From assembly GCA_910584245.1 (NCBI GenBank), contig CAJTZF010000015.1, positions 7,030 to 71,029 of the forward strand: a stretch of 64,000 bases of DNA, in the 5' to 3' direction. The stretch comes from an uncultured Eubacterium sp. (GTDB lineage: Bacteria > Bacillota > Clostridia > Lachnospirales > Lachnospiraceae). Of this stretch, positions 16,086-24,995 are shown piece after piece; the first letter of the stretch is position 1, and each line of letters starts with the position of its first letter. The notes beneath the pieces are model-generated. The model ran no database searches, was not told the DNA's origin, and saw only the letters and a program-made list of their open reading frames with translations. The position numbers and the translations under genes are program-made.

Positions 16086-17585
16086 ATGATTTCATTGTTA
16101 GGCGAGGGGGCTATCATAAATGATGAAAAATGGTTTAATGATATGCTGGAAGACTTGAATATTAAGTACATTCTTTTTGGAGTAAAAAGTGTATCGGGCG
16201 GTTATGAGATCGAGGAAATGTACCGGATGTTCCCGAAAAATAAAGAAATGATGGAATTTCGGAGAACGGTTACAAAGGATATGGAGAAAAAAGACATCCG
16301 GGAATTGTTTGAGGAATATTCACGAAAAATGAAGGTTGTCAGAGGTTTGGAAAAAAGTTCCCAGTTCTCCAATATAAGTCCCCAGCGGTATAAATTTCAT
16401 TGTGATGCGTTAGGCATTTACTTTGAAGCCATTGGACAATTAAGGGATGGATTATTCCAAAAAAATTCCTTATCTCCTGCAATTCAATCTATCCTGGAGG
16501 AAATAAAGGGGTATCTCTCAAATAACATTATAATGCAAAATATAAATAATGTGAGGGAAGTAAAGGAATTTTTCCGTCATCATAGTTTTACCATTTCTGT
16601 AGGAAAAGATTTTTTAAAAATCAGAAAAACGAAGCAAGAGGATGATCCGCAATCCGGAGATAAGTTTGGAAATTTATTTTTGGGCGAGACCGGAGTGAAA
16701 AGCTTTAGCAGTGATGGAAATTTACTGCCAATAGAAAAGACGCTGGTTCAATATTTTGAACAGAACGAAAAAGTTATACTAAAGAAAATGAAGCAGTTGT
16801 GGGATATTCAAGTCGATGAGCGTTTTTTGACATTAGAAAAGGAATTGCAGTTTTATTTAAGCTTTTTTAAGTACATTGCCCAGTTTGAACAGAGAGGTTA
16901 TGAGTTTTGCCTGCCTGAATTAGCAGATGGGATAGAGATTGAAGATGGTTATGATTTTGCATTAGCGGGAAAGGAATTAAGCGGGCCGAGAAGGGTAATT
17001 ACCAATTGCTTCCGCATTGAGGGGAAGCAAAGAATGGTCGTTATAACAGGCGCGAATGGCGGCGGGAAAACCACTTATGCGCGAATGGCCGGGGAAATCT
17101 TATTTTTTTCCAACCTGGGCTTGCTTGTTCCCGCGAAGTCTGCAAAGGTACCTTTCTTTGGCAGGATTTTAACTCACTTTTCCACGGAAGAAAGCGAAAA
17201 AACTGGCAGAGGAAAGTTGCTTGAGGAATTACATAGATTAAAGCCGCTGTTTGAGAATAAGGAAGAAAACCAGTTTGTCATTTTAAATGAGCTTTTTACA
17301 ACAGCTGCCACAAAAGATGCTTTGGAGATGGGCGAGTGCGTTATGGATATGGTCATTGACCGAAATATGCGGGGAGTTTATGTGACTCATATTCAAGGAT
17401 TAGCGAAAGAAACCGACCATGTTGTAAGCATGGTTGCCGAGTTATGTGAAGATCATAAAACACGTTCATATAAAATTTCCAGAAGGCTGCCAAATGAAGA
17501 GGAATATGAAGATTCTATTATTGAGAAGCATCATTTGTTGGAAGGCCAGATAAAGGAGGTGCTATCTCATGTGCTATCAAAATAG
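16086..17585 (+). CDS. MutS-like ATPase (first of a pair)
   Basis: 499-residue protein with a C-terminal MutS-type ATPase domain: Walker A TGANGGGKTT at 321-330, then a helix GKLLEELHRL, and the Walker B region FVILNELFTTAA at ~397-408. The preceding ~300 residues look like the helical core/lever domain of MutS proteins; the N-terminal mismatch-recognition domain and the C-terminal Smr nuclease domain of MutS2 are both absent. The Walker B Asp is replaced by Asn (LNEL), a change shared with the neighbour. Canonical MutS proteins are ~850 residues and work with MutL; none is here. The gene overlaps the second MutS-like gene by 17 bases. Role unknown: a DNA-structure-sensing heterodimer is a reasonable inference. 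Confidence 0.8.
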   Translation: MISLLGEGAIINDEKWFNDMLEDLNIKYILFGVKSVSGGYEIEEMYRMFPKNKEMMEFRRTVTKDMEKKDIRELFEEYSRKMKVVRGLEKSSQFSNISPQRYKFHCDALGIYFEAIGQLRDGLFQKNSLSPAIQSILEEIKGYLSNNIIMQNINNVREVKEFFRHHSFTISVGKDFLKIRKTKQEDDPQSGDKFGNLFLGETGVKSFSSDGNLLPIEKTLVQYFEQNEKVILKKMKQLWDIQVDERFLTLEKELQFYLSFFKYIAQFEQRGYEFCLPELADGIEIEDGYDFALAGKELSGPRRVITNCFRIEGKQRMVVITGANGGGKTTYARMAGEILFFSNLGLLVPAKSAKVPFFGRILTHFSTEESEKTGRGKLLEELHRLKPLFENKEENQFVILNELFTTAATKDALEMGECVMDMVIDRNMRGVYVTHIQGLAKETDHVVSMVAELCEDHKTRSYKISRRLPNEEEYEDSIIEKHHLLEGQIKEVLSHVLSK

Positions 17586-19050
17586 TATCCGGTTTTTTAA
17601 TGTGGGAAAACATAAGTATAAATCATTTCATGAGTTGGCAAAAGATGTGAATTTTGGCGTGATATTGAACTATATGGCATCGGAAGATAAAGACGATATA
17701 CCTTGGATTACCAATGTAGTTTCAGTTCCAATGCTGGAGGAACAAGAGTTGGGAAAGCGGCAGGATCTTATTCGTTTTTTGTGTGGTAATCCAGCTATTA
17801 TTGACGAAGCTTATCGCTTGATTAAAAAATTTTATGATAAATATTCCCGCATGTTTAAGTTGGTGGAGAATGGGAAAAAGGAAATGGATCAATGCAGTTC
17901 AACGGCTGCCTCTTGTATTGAGTTGCTGCAATGCCTGTCGGAATTTGTTTCTTCGTTTAGTGGACTAATAAAAAAATACAATTTATCAGAAATAAAAGAA
18001 TTTTCTACACTTTGCAGTAGTTTTTCCGATTTTGCCAATAGTCCTTTTTGCGGGGAAATGGCATCCTGCATAGATTCTTATAAAAAAGAAGGCCAAATTA
18101 CTTTTCAAATAAGTATTGGACAGGGATTCAAGTTTTCCAATATTGCATTTGACAGTATAGATTGCACAAAAGAGCGGAATTATGTTTTTTTACCACGGAA
18201 AAAGGATGGCTCCTTTTTATACAGGGACGATTCTGTCTGTGCCGGCGGTATGGCGTTAGCTGATTACTTTTTGGTTAATCTTGTAAAAGATAACTGGCTT
18301 GAGTTTCAGGAGTGGGTATTCTCTTTTGAACATTTGCGAAGCCAGAGTGCCTTTTTATATGGTAGTGTTAAATTATACAAAAGGGGGTTGGAGCGGGGGT
18401 TCTATTTTTCCTATCCGCAATTGGCAAATAGCTCATGTGAAATGAAAGAATTGTATGAGCTGTCGCTCGCTTTTCAGACTACAACCTTTCCGATAACGAA
18501 CGATGTGAGATTGACAAACAAAAAAGGATTGGTCGTAACAGGCACAAATCAAGGCGGGAAATCTACATTTTTAAGAAGTTTAGGCATTGCACAGCTGATG
18601 TATCAGTGTGGCATGTATGTTCCTGCCGCGGAGTATTCGTCAAAAAGATACCGGCAAATCTTTTCCCATTTTACAAAAAGAGAAGATTCCGCGATGAATA
18701 CGGGGAGATTTGAGGAGGAATTAATACGGATGGAATACATACTGCAAAATGCTGAGGAAGGTTCGCTTATTTTGTCGAACGAAACATTTTGCGGTACTAC
18801 GGAGGTGACGGCCACGCAGGTTGCAATGGCCATTGCAGAGGGGATAAAAGATTATGACATTGATTTATGGATGGTTACGCACATATCCCAATTTGCAATT
18901 AATCTTTATAACCAAAACAATAACGATTACGTATTCCTTTCAGCTGCCCATAAAAGTGAGGGACAGGAACCGTTTAAAATGATCGGGAAAAAACCAGATA
19001 ATACAAGCTTTGGAATGGAATTGTTTCAGAGTGTTCTTTTTGAGGAATAG
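17569..19050 (+). CDS. MutS-like ATPase (second of a pair)
   Basis: 493 residues, same architecture as its neighbour but divergent in sequence: helical core, then ATPase domain with Walker A TGTNQGGKST at 324-333, helix GRFEEELIRMEYIL and Walker B region SLILSNETFCGT (~399-410), again Asn in place of the usual Asp. AAAGGAGGTG precedes the ATG, which lies inside the upstream gene, so the two products are likely made together and pair as a heterodimer, as MutS proteins act as dimers. The 3' end runs 25 bases into the convergent HNH nuclease remnant. Confidence 0.8.
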   Translation: MCYQNSIRFFNVGKHKYKSFHELAKDVNFGVILNYMASEDKDDIPWITNVVSVPMLEEQELGKRQDLIRFLCGNPAIIDEAYRLIKKFYDKYSRMFKLVENGKKEMDQCSSTAASCIELLQCLSEFVSSFSGLIKKYNLSEIKEFSTLCSSFSDFANSPFCGEMASCIDSYKKEGQITFQISIGQGFKFSNIAFDSIDCTKERNYVFLPRKKDGSFLYRDDSVCAGGMALADYFLVNLVKDNWLEFQEWVFSFEHLRSQSAFLYGSVKLYKRGLERGFYFSYPQLANSSCEMKELYELSLAFQTTTFPITNDVRLTNKKGLVVTGTNQGGKSTFLRSLGIAQLMYQCGMYVPAAEYSSKRYRQIFSHFTKREDSAMNTGRFEEELIRMEYILQNAEEGSLILSNETFCGTTEVTATQVAMAIAEGIKDYDIDLWMVTHISQFAINLYNQNNNDYVFLSAAHKSEGQEPFKMIGKKPDNTSFGMELFQSVLFEE

Positions 19051-20117
19051 ACCCAGTTTTGAAAGCCACAATTTTTCGCTGACTGATAGACTGGGTGTAT
19101 AACCTCCTCCAGTGCACGGGAAAATTGTGTAAGGGACAATCCTTTTTTATAAATGCGGCCTGTGATCTCGCTATCATTTAAGTGGTCCGCGGCACATTTT
19201 CGAAATGTCTCCATAACTGCTTTATTTTTTTCCATCATTTCATAGGACAAATATTCTAGGCGACATAGCTTGGGAAAGTAGGTTTCCCAGTCGGGAAGGT
19301 GGTTGCTTTTACTGCTATTGATTCCTTTTGTTGTCGGATGAAGATTCCAGAACTCATCATGGGCTACGTATGACCAAGGTACAAAGTGATCAATTGAAAT
19401 ATCATGTTCTGTAATAATTTTATCCCCATAAATTTCATGGATGGGGCCCATCTGAATCAGTAATTTCCAGTATTTTTGCACTTTATCCAGTTTTCGTTCT
19501 ATTGGCGGACGCAGTTTATTTGCAATGCCTGGTACACTTGGGTTGCGTTTTTGTAGATACAGGATCATGTTATATTGGAGCCATCCTTTTAGGATCTCTT
19601 GATTGTTATGAATATACGTAGTCCATTCCGGTTGTATACAGATTGCTGTTTTCATTCCGCTCAAAGTAGTAAAATAATATATCAGGTGTTTTTCACGATT
19701 TATGTTATGAATGAGCTGTCGCTCCGATACATTCCATGCTGTCCCCTTCATATTTATAAAGGGCGCTTGCAGCCGATATGGGACGTTGTATGTAAGCGTC
19801 CGTTTTTTCTGTATTACTTCGCGGTCTTTGCAAGTTTTCAAATGTTCTAGTATAACATTCTTTTTTTCGCATGGCTTTAAATCACTGTTGTTATAAATGT
19901 GATGTACCAGTCGTCCAGTGTGTCGTTTGGTCCTAAATTTAGATGATATTCCGCTACCATATCCAAGCATCTGCAATCATCTCATCAATTAGCTCTTCAT
20001 ATAAAATAACATCCTTGCCCTCCAGAATTTTTGTAATGATAGCTTGAAACCAGAAAAACTTATAACATTCACTCGTATTTTCAAATAGACGGCTTAACGT
20101 AAAATAAGTCTTGACAT
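19026..20117 (-). pseudogene. HNH endonuclease gene broken by about three frameshifts
   Basis: The longest intact frame (19026-19976) encodes the C-terminal ~300 residues of an HNH nuclease, with the metal/catalytic region ISIDHFVPWSY, FWNLHP and SNHLPDW. Upstream, the conserved N-terminal half of the same family is readable only by changing frame: YFTLSRLFENT ... FFWFQAIITKILEG ... EELIDEMIADAW in one frame, then MVAEYHLNLGPNDTL in another, then LVHHIYNNSDLK in the main frame. Breaks lie near 19960-19966 and 19909-19916, and a third near 20108-20113 separates the ATG at 20117 from the body. Each is repaired by adding one base. The gene is therefore probably inactive, unless the missing bases are sequence errors. 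Confidence 0.7.
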
Positions 20118-20138
20118 TTTAGGTCAACTGTATATAAT
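20111..20138 (+). promoter_or_regulatory. Promoter of the GntR-ABC operon
   Basis: TTGACA (20111-20116), 16-base spacer, TATAAT (20133-20138). The -10 box lies inside the operator-like inverted repeat at 20127-20152. Confidence 0.8.
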
Positions 20139-20161
20139 AATACATATACAGTATATACAGT
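20127..20161. promoter_or_regulatory. Operator for the YtrA-like GntR repressor
   Basis: Perfect 9-bp inverted repeat ACTGTATAT (20127-20135) / ATATACAGT (20144-20152) with an 8-base spacer, followed directly by a second copy of ATATACAGT (20153-20161). It covers the -10 box and the transcription start of the repressor's own operon, an arrangement typical of autoregulated GntR/YtrA systems. Binding is inferred. Confidence 0.65.
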
Positions 20162-20186
20162 ATGTTGAAAAGGAAAAAGGTGTAAC

Positions 20187-20558
20187 ATGAAAATTATTTT
20201 ATCGAATCAATCGGAGTTTCCAATTTACCGGCAGATTTTTGACCAGATTGTGGAGCAAATCCAATCGGGGGACATTCCTGAGGGAACCACTCTTCCGTCA
20301 ATTCGCGGCTTGGCAAAGGAACTGGGGATCAGTGTCATAACGACGACGAGAGCTTACAATGAACTGGAAGGCGAGGGGTATATCGTTTCGAGGCAGGGGA
20401 AGGGAAGCATCGTTTTGGGAAAGAACAATTCTGTTGTGAAGTCCCAGTATCGGAGGAGGATGGAAGAGTCCTTAGAACTGCTGATTGAGAATGCCAGGTA
20501 TTTGGAGATGTCGGAGGAGGAAATTGTAAAGTGTGTGGAGGAGAGGTTGCGGAGATGA
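20187..20558 (+). CDS. GntR-family repressor, YtrA subfamily
   Basis: 123-residue regulator. The N-terminal winged helix is typical of GntR proteins (PIYRQIFDQIVEQIQSG, LPSIRGLAKELGISVITTTRAY, GYIVSRQGKGSIV). The short C-terminal tail of ~45 residues with two helices is the mark of the YtrA subfamily, which controls ABC exporters in response to envelope-active compounds. Translationally coupled by ATGA to the ATPase gene. Its probable operator lies over its own promoter. Confidence 0.9.
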   Translation: MKIILSNQSEFPIYRQIFDQIVEQIQSGDIPEGTTLPSIRGLAKELGISVITTTRAYNELEGEGYIVSRQGKGSIVLGKNNSVVKSQYRRRMEESLELLIENARYLEMSEEEIVKCVEERLRR

Positions 20559-21433
20559 GTGCAATAGAATTTAACCAGGTAAGTAAACATTTTAAAAACT
20601 TTTCTCTCCGGGAGATCAGTTTTGAGCTGCCAAGCGGCTATATTATGGGATATGTCGGACAGAATGGCGCCGGGAAGACGACGAGTATCAATTTGATAAC
20701 CGGTATGTATAAGCTGGAGGAGGGAAATATCCAGGTGGCAGGAATGTCAGTGAAAGACAATCTCGTGGAGGTGAAAAAGGCTGTCGGCTATATCGGGGAT
20801 GAGTCGTATTATTATCCAGAATTTAAAATCAGGGATGTGCGCTCAATTATGAAAAGCTTTTATGACAGTTTTGATGTGGGAGAATTCAACCGCTATGTAA
20901 AACAGTGGAAGCTGCCAGAACAGAAAAAAATCGGTGAATTTTCCAAGGGCATGAAGATTAAGCTTATGTTTGCAGGTGTGCTGGCAAGGGAAACAAAGAT
21001 TCTGCTATTGGACGAGGCGACGAGCGGCCTGGACCCGGTGACGAGAGAGGAAATTCTCGGAATATTGCAGAGATATATCGAGGACGGGCAACATAGTGTG
21101 CTCTTTTCCACGCACATTATGGAGGATTTGGAGCAAATAGCAGACTACATTTTCTATATTGAGAATGGCCGGAAAATATTTTGTGAGACAAAAGAGGAGC
21201 TGCTTGAGAGTTATGCACTGGTAAAGGGTGGAGTGGAAGAGGTAGAAAGGGTAAAAGATAAGGGAGTCATTGGTATTACCGAATCGGAAGTTGGCTTTTG
21301 GGGGATATTGCCAATAGAAAGGGCGGTAGGCCTGCCCAAAGGGCTTCTTCTTGAAAAACCGACGATAAACCAGATTGTCGTGGCATATCAGAAAGAGGCA
21401 AAGGGTATGAAAGAAGGGAGGGAATCTGTATGA
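20555..21433 (+). CDS. ABC transporter ATP-binding protein (YtrB-like)
   Basis: 292-residue ATPase: Walker A GQNGAGKTT, a slightly unusual signature FSKGMKIKLMFAG in place of LSGGQ, Walker B ILLLDEATSGLDP and switch His STHIMED. A ~75-residue C-terminal extension after the ATPase core is common in ABC-2 partners. The start at 20555 overlaps the GntR stop (ATGA) and has GGAGAGG upstream. It pairs with the membrane protein that starts inside its own stop codon. Confidence 0.92.
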   Translation: MSAIEFNQVSKHFKNFSLREISFELPSGYIMGYVGQNGAGKTTSINLITGMYKLEEGNIQVAGMSVKDNLVEVKKAVGYIGDESYYYPEFKIRDVRSIMKSFYDSFDVGEFNRYVKQWKLPEQKKIGEFSKGMKIKLMFAGVLARETKILLLDEATSGLDPVTREEILGILQRYIEDGQHSVLFSTHIMEDLEQIADYIFYIENGRKIFCETKEELLESYALVKGGVEEVERVKDKGVIGITESEVGFWGILPIERAVGLPKGLLLEKPTINQIVVAYQKEAKGMKEGRESV

Positions 21434-22101
21434 ACTGGATTCAATTTATGAAAGTGGATTTTCGGTTGACAAAAAAACAATTATCATTTTTTATTATATT
21501 CCCGGTTTTTGTTGTGCTAATAGCTTCGTCCGGGGTGGATATATTTTTTATTATTTCGTATTTATGTTTTGGTGTTCTGATTCTTTCCACGACTCCGTTT
21601 GTGATGGAGGATAAAAAGCTTTCTTCTTTCGTGCAGCTTTTGCCGGGAACGGATAGGGACAAAGTGATGGGCAGATATAGCTGGTTTCTCACATTATATT
21701 TAATCTTTATGCTGTTTGGGGTTGTCATATCTTATATTATAAGCCAGTTTGAAATTGGAGAAGTGCGTATCGGGGAAGATGATTATTATTTTTGTCTGGT
21801 AACAGCACTGGTCTGTTTAGTTATTGGCTGTGTTCAGATGACTGTCTTTTATTTACTTGGGCGTGCGAAAAGCCAGCAATTTTTTAATATTATTCGAATG
21901 GTTCCAGCCCTTATATTTTTCATGGGTTCTAATTATGTGAAAGAGCACTCTGATATGGCAGAGCGGGTATATCAGATTGTACAGTTTTTGAAAGATAATC
22001 AGGCAATGATGATTCTGGCTGGCGTAGCAGTGGTGGTATTCATGTTCGTAATCTGCATTATGATATCTGCTTATTTTGTCAGTCGCCGGGATATAAGTTA
22101 A
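21430..22101 (+). CDS. ABC-2-type membrane protein
   Basis: 223-residue protein with about six hydrophobic segments (near 18-35, 38-55, 80-102, 118-138, 150-165, 188-212). Soluble loops are short. ATGA overlap with the ATPase gene. Together with the GntR regulator this is a three-gene YtrA-type exporter unit closed by a terminator at 22149-22190. Substrate unknown; related units answer cell-wall antibiotics. Confidence 0.8.
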   Translation: MNWIQFMKVDFRLTKKQLSFFIIFPVFVVLIASSGVDIFFIISYLCFGVLILSTTPFVMEDKKLSSFVQLLPGTDRDKVMGRYSWFLTLYLIFMLFGVVISYIISQFEIGEVRIGEDDYYFCLVTALVCLVIGCVQMTVFYLLGRAKSQQFFNIIRMVPALIFFMGSNYVKEHSDMAERVYQIVQFLKDNQAMMILAGVAVVVFMFVICIMISAYFVSRRDIS

Positions 22102-22148
22102 AGATGAGATGGGAATGATTCGTAATATTTTTTTAAGTGGAAGTAATG

Positions 22149-22190
22149 AAGGAGTATTCCAAAAAGATGAATTTGAGAATACTCCTTTTT
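22149..22190 (+). terminator. Intrinsic terminator of the GntR-ABC operon
   Basis: 11-bp perfect stem AAGGAGTATTC (22149-22159) / GAATACTCCTT (22177-22187) ending in a T run. Confidence 0.88.
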
Positions 22191-22205
22191 CCATTCTTAC
22201 AAAAC

Positions 22206-22259
22206 CGTAAGTTTCCGTAAGACAATTCGATGGAAGCATTTTCATATATGCTTTATACT
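22206..22259 (+). promoter_or_regulatory. Candidate activator-dependent promoter of the 22.3-30.5 kb exporter genes
   Basis: A good -10 box TATACT (22254-22259) has a poor -35 (TGGAAG, 22231-22236). Just upstream CGTAAG occurs twice at 10-base spacing (22206-22211 and 22216-22221). Direct repeats at helical spacing beside a weak -35 are typical of sites for OmpR-family regulators, three of which are encoded in this window. Which one binds is unknown. Confidence 0.4.
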
Positions 22260-22299
22260 CCAATCATACCAATTAGTACAGGGAAGGAGATGGTATACT

Positions 22300-24291
22300 A
22301 TGAAAAGCTTTATGCAAACGGTCAAATTATTTGTCAAGACGCCGCAGATTATAGTGGCGTACCTCGTGTTGCTGGCTGGGAGCAACGTGTGGTTTATACA
22401 AGTCTTTAAGGCTTTTGTAAATGACTATAAGCAGTGGGGGGATGCGAGGACAGATGGCATTTATTATTTGGGCGACATTGGTATAATAGGCAGCTATGTA
22501 TATTTTATTTTCTGGCTCTTTATCTCCTATGAGTTTTTCCGGAAATCAAAAGAGGTTGATATTCAGGAGACCTTGGATTGTATGGGGGCGAGGGGAGGTA
22601 TTTTTTACCTTCACCAGATTGGGACGTTGTTACTTGCGGTTTCAGTCATAGTGTTAAATGTGTTTGTCTATTTTATCGCAGGCTATTTCAGATTGGATTT
22701 TTCGGTTGTGCCTGTGCTGAAAGAGCAAATATGGATCATGCTTTTGGTAGATGTGTTTCTTTTATCTATCGCTTCCGTGTTTTGCGGGTCGGCGTTATCG
22801 CAGGTGAGAAACCGTTTTGTAGGGTATGGAATCGCATTGGCGCTGAGTTCGGTTATGATGTGGGAGCTGCTTGAGCCGATTGCATGGGGATTAGGCATAG
22901 GTGGAGACGTTTTGTGTTTTATCCGGGACTTCATCTGCTTTCTTCCGCCCGATATGTCAGCTTCGTATGATGCCTTATATGGATTGCCGATGGATGGATA
23001 CCGAATTGCGATTATGGGTATTTGGATCGTGCTTGGCAGCATATGGATTCTACGCAAAATATTTATTTCCTCAAGACGGGCCTCAGCGGTGGGAACAGGA
23101 GGCTGTATGGTCCTTATTGCAGTGCTGGGTATTCTGGCCTGGGACCGGGGAAGTGTTCTTCTGCAGAGTGAATCGAAGAGGTCGGCGATCCAGGAGCAGT
23201 TTTTTGACGGGGAGACGAGGAAAAAGCAAGCGGACTTTACGATTAGCGGGTATCGGATGGAACTTCGTGTTCGAAAGGAATTGTCTGCGGAGTGTAAAAT
23301 AGAGCTGGCGGACGGCGATCCGAAAGAGGAATATGATTTTACCCTTTACCATTGTTATAAGGTTAAGGACATACGGGATGATAAAGGCAAGGAAATGGCG
23401 TTTAGCCAGGATGGGGATTACGTCACGGTGAGGGGGAATAAGGATGTTGGAACAAAAGAGATAACCTTTTTCTATGAGGGAGGCAGCAGCTTATTCTATT
23501 CCAATAGCCATGCATGTTTTCTGACGGGGATTATACCGTATTACCCGAAGGCTGGTTTTCAGGAAGTGATTTCCGATGAGCGGATGGAGGTGAAACAGCC
23601 GAATGATTCGGTGGTATGGTTTGACATCGGTTTTGACATACCGGGAAGCGTCGTATCGAATCTGGCATATTCAGAGGGAAGGTATAAGGGGAAGACGGAT
23701 AGCGCGCTGTTTGTAAAGGGATATTTGGATTCAGAATACTATGAGAAGACACAGTGTGTATGTTATCCCATGCAGCGTTCCAGCTATGAAGTAGTGGAGG
23801 CTTACCAGAATGGCGCTTTGCAACAGCAGATTGATCAATTGACGCAGTATCTTGGAGCAGAGCCAGTCCGGCTTGAGAAGAAACAGATTATAGTAATTCC
23901 TACTAGCACTGCCTTTTGCTCCAGACTGGGAAGCTACTATGAAACGGATTCCTATGTATTGCTGACAACTGGCACGAGTCCGTATGTAGTACTTCAGGAG
24001 AGGTTCGATAGAAAAGGAGATAGTGAGCTTCAGCAGGTATTCTTTCAGCTTTCGATGTCGCCGGATTCGGAGATAGAGGACTTTGTAATATGGAAAGACC
24101 TTACTAGTGATCCGGATGATTATACGAAGAGGGACGAATTAAATGACCGGATTGTCGGGAAAATGAAAGAAGTTGGAATACAGGAAATAGCGCAGAAAAT
24201 TTATGCGCGGCTCGTCTCTGACGGATATGCGGGGGATGTGGAAGCGGATATAGAGTTTATAAAGAACGTACGTAAGGAGGGAGCGCTATGA
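22300..24291 (+). CDS. ABC-2 permease fused to a large extracytoplasmic domain
   Basis: 663 residues. The first ~285 carry about seven hydrophobic segments (near 16-35, 62-82, 105-130, 145-168, 172-195, 228-250, 262-282). The remaining ~375 are a soluble, probably extracytoplasmic domain, beta-rich at first (TISGYRMELRVRKELSAECKI style immunoglobulin-like strands) and alpha/beta later. The layout recalls ABC permeases fused to M1-peptidase-like folds, but no HExxH zinc motif is present. AAGGAG precedes the ATG. ATGA overlap with the ATPase that follows. Likely an exporter that handles or senses a substrate outside the membrane. Confidence 0.72.
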   Translation: MKSFMQTVKLFVKTPQIIVAYLVLLAGSNVWFIQVFKAFVNDYKQWGDARTDGIYYLGDIGIIGSYVYFIFWLFISYEFFRKSKEVDIQETLDCMGARGGIFYLHQIGTLLLAVSVIVLNVFVYFIAGYFRLDFSVVPVLKEQIWIMLLVDVFLLSIASVFCGSALSQVRNRFVGYGIALALSSVMMWELLEPIAWGLGIGGDVLCFIRDFICFLPPDMSASYDALYGLPMDGYRIAIMGIWIVLGSIWILRKIFISSRRASAVGTGGCMVLIAVLGILAWDRGSVLLQSESKRSAIQEQFFDGETRKKQADFTISGYRMELRVRKELSAECKIELADGDPKEEYDFTLYHCYKVKDIRDDKGKEMAFSQDGDYVTVRGNKDVGTKEITFFYEGGSSLFYSNSHACFLTGIIPYYPKAGFQEVISDERMEVKQPNDSVVWFDIGFDIPGSVVSNLAYSEGRYKGKTDSALFVKGYLDSEYYEKTQCVCYPMQRSSYEVVEAYQNGALQQQIDQLTQYLGAEPVRLEKKQIIVIPTSTAFCSRLGSYYETDSYVLLTTGTSPYVVLQERFDRKGDSELQQVFFQLSMSPDSEIEDFVIWKDLTSDPDDYTKRDELNDRIVGKMKEVGIQEIAQKIYARLVSDGYAGDVEADIEFIKNVRKEGAL

Positions 24292-24995
24292 TTCAAGTAA
24301 GCCATGTTACTAAAAAGTTTAGGTCAAAAATTGTATTAGATGATGTTTCGATGTGTTGCCACCAGGGGGTATATGGGATTCTCGGGCCGAATGGAGCCGG
24401 GAAGACGACGCTGATGCGGTGTATGATAGGGTTGTATCCGATTAATGATGGTGTGGTTGATGCGCCTGAACCATCGAAAATCGGATATCTTCCACAGAAG
24501 TTTGGCCTATTTCGGGAGATGACGGTTTATGATATGCTGTATTATCTTGCCACACTAAAGAAGATTACAAAAGAGAACAGGGAACCTTTGATTGAACGGG
24601 CGCTTGGGAAGGTCCATATGGAAGGGTGCCAAAAAGAACGGATATCCAAGCTGTCAGGGGGCATGCAGCGGCGGATTGGGATTGCGCAGGCGATATTAGG
24701 GGAGCCGCCGGTGCTGTTTTTTGATGAGCCGACTGTGGGTCTGGATCCAGAAGAGCGGAGCCGGTTCAAATCGGTAGTCCGGCAGCTCGGGGAGAAGTGT
24801 ACGGTTCTGTTTTCCACGCACATCGTAGAGGATTTGGAGGCGGTGTGCGACTCGGTAATCGTTATGGACCGGGGACGCATACGGTATTCCGGAAAAATGG
24901 ATGAGATTCTTGAATGGAATGGGCAGAAATTTCAGAAACTGGAGGACGCCTATTTTGCTATTATCAAGGGGGCGGGAGAGTATGCAAAGGACTAA
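24288..24995 (+). CDS. ABC transporter ATP-binding protein
   Basis: 235-residue ATPase with Walker A GPNGAGKTTL, signature LSGGMQRRIGIAQ, Walker B VLFFDEPTVGLDPEE and switch His STHIVED. Typical CcmA/ABC-2 exporter class. Overlaps the permease gene upstream (ATGA) and the membrane gene downstream by 14 bases, so three genes (22300-25650) encode one exporter. Confidence 0.93.
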   Translation: MIQVSHVTKKFRSKIVLDDVSMCCHQGVYGILGPNGAGKTTLMRCMIGLYPINDGVVDAPEPSKIGYLPQKFGLFREMTVYDMLYYLATLKKITKENREPLIERALGKVHMEGCQKERISKLSGGMQRRIGIAQAILGEPPVLFFDEPTVGLDPEERSRFKSVVRQLGEKCTVLFSTHIVEDLEAVCDSVIVMDRGRIRYSGKMDEILEWNGQKFQKLEDAYFAIIKGAGEYAKD

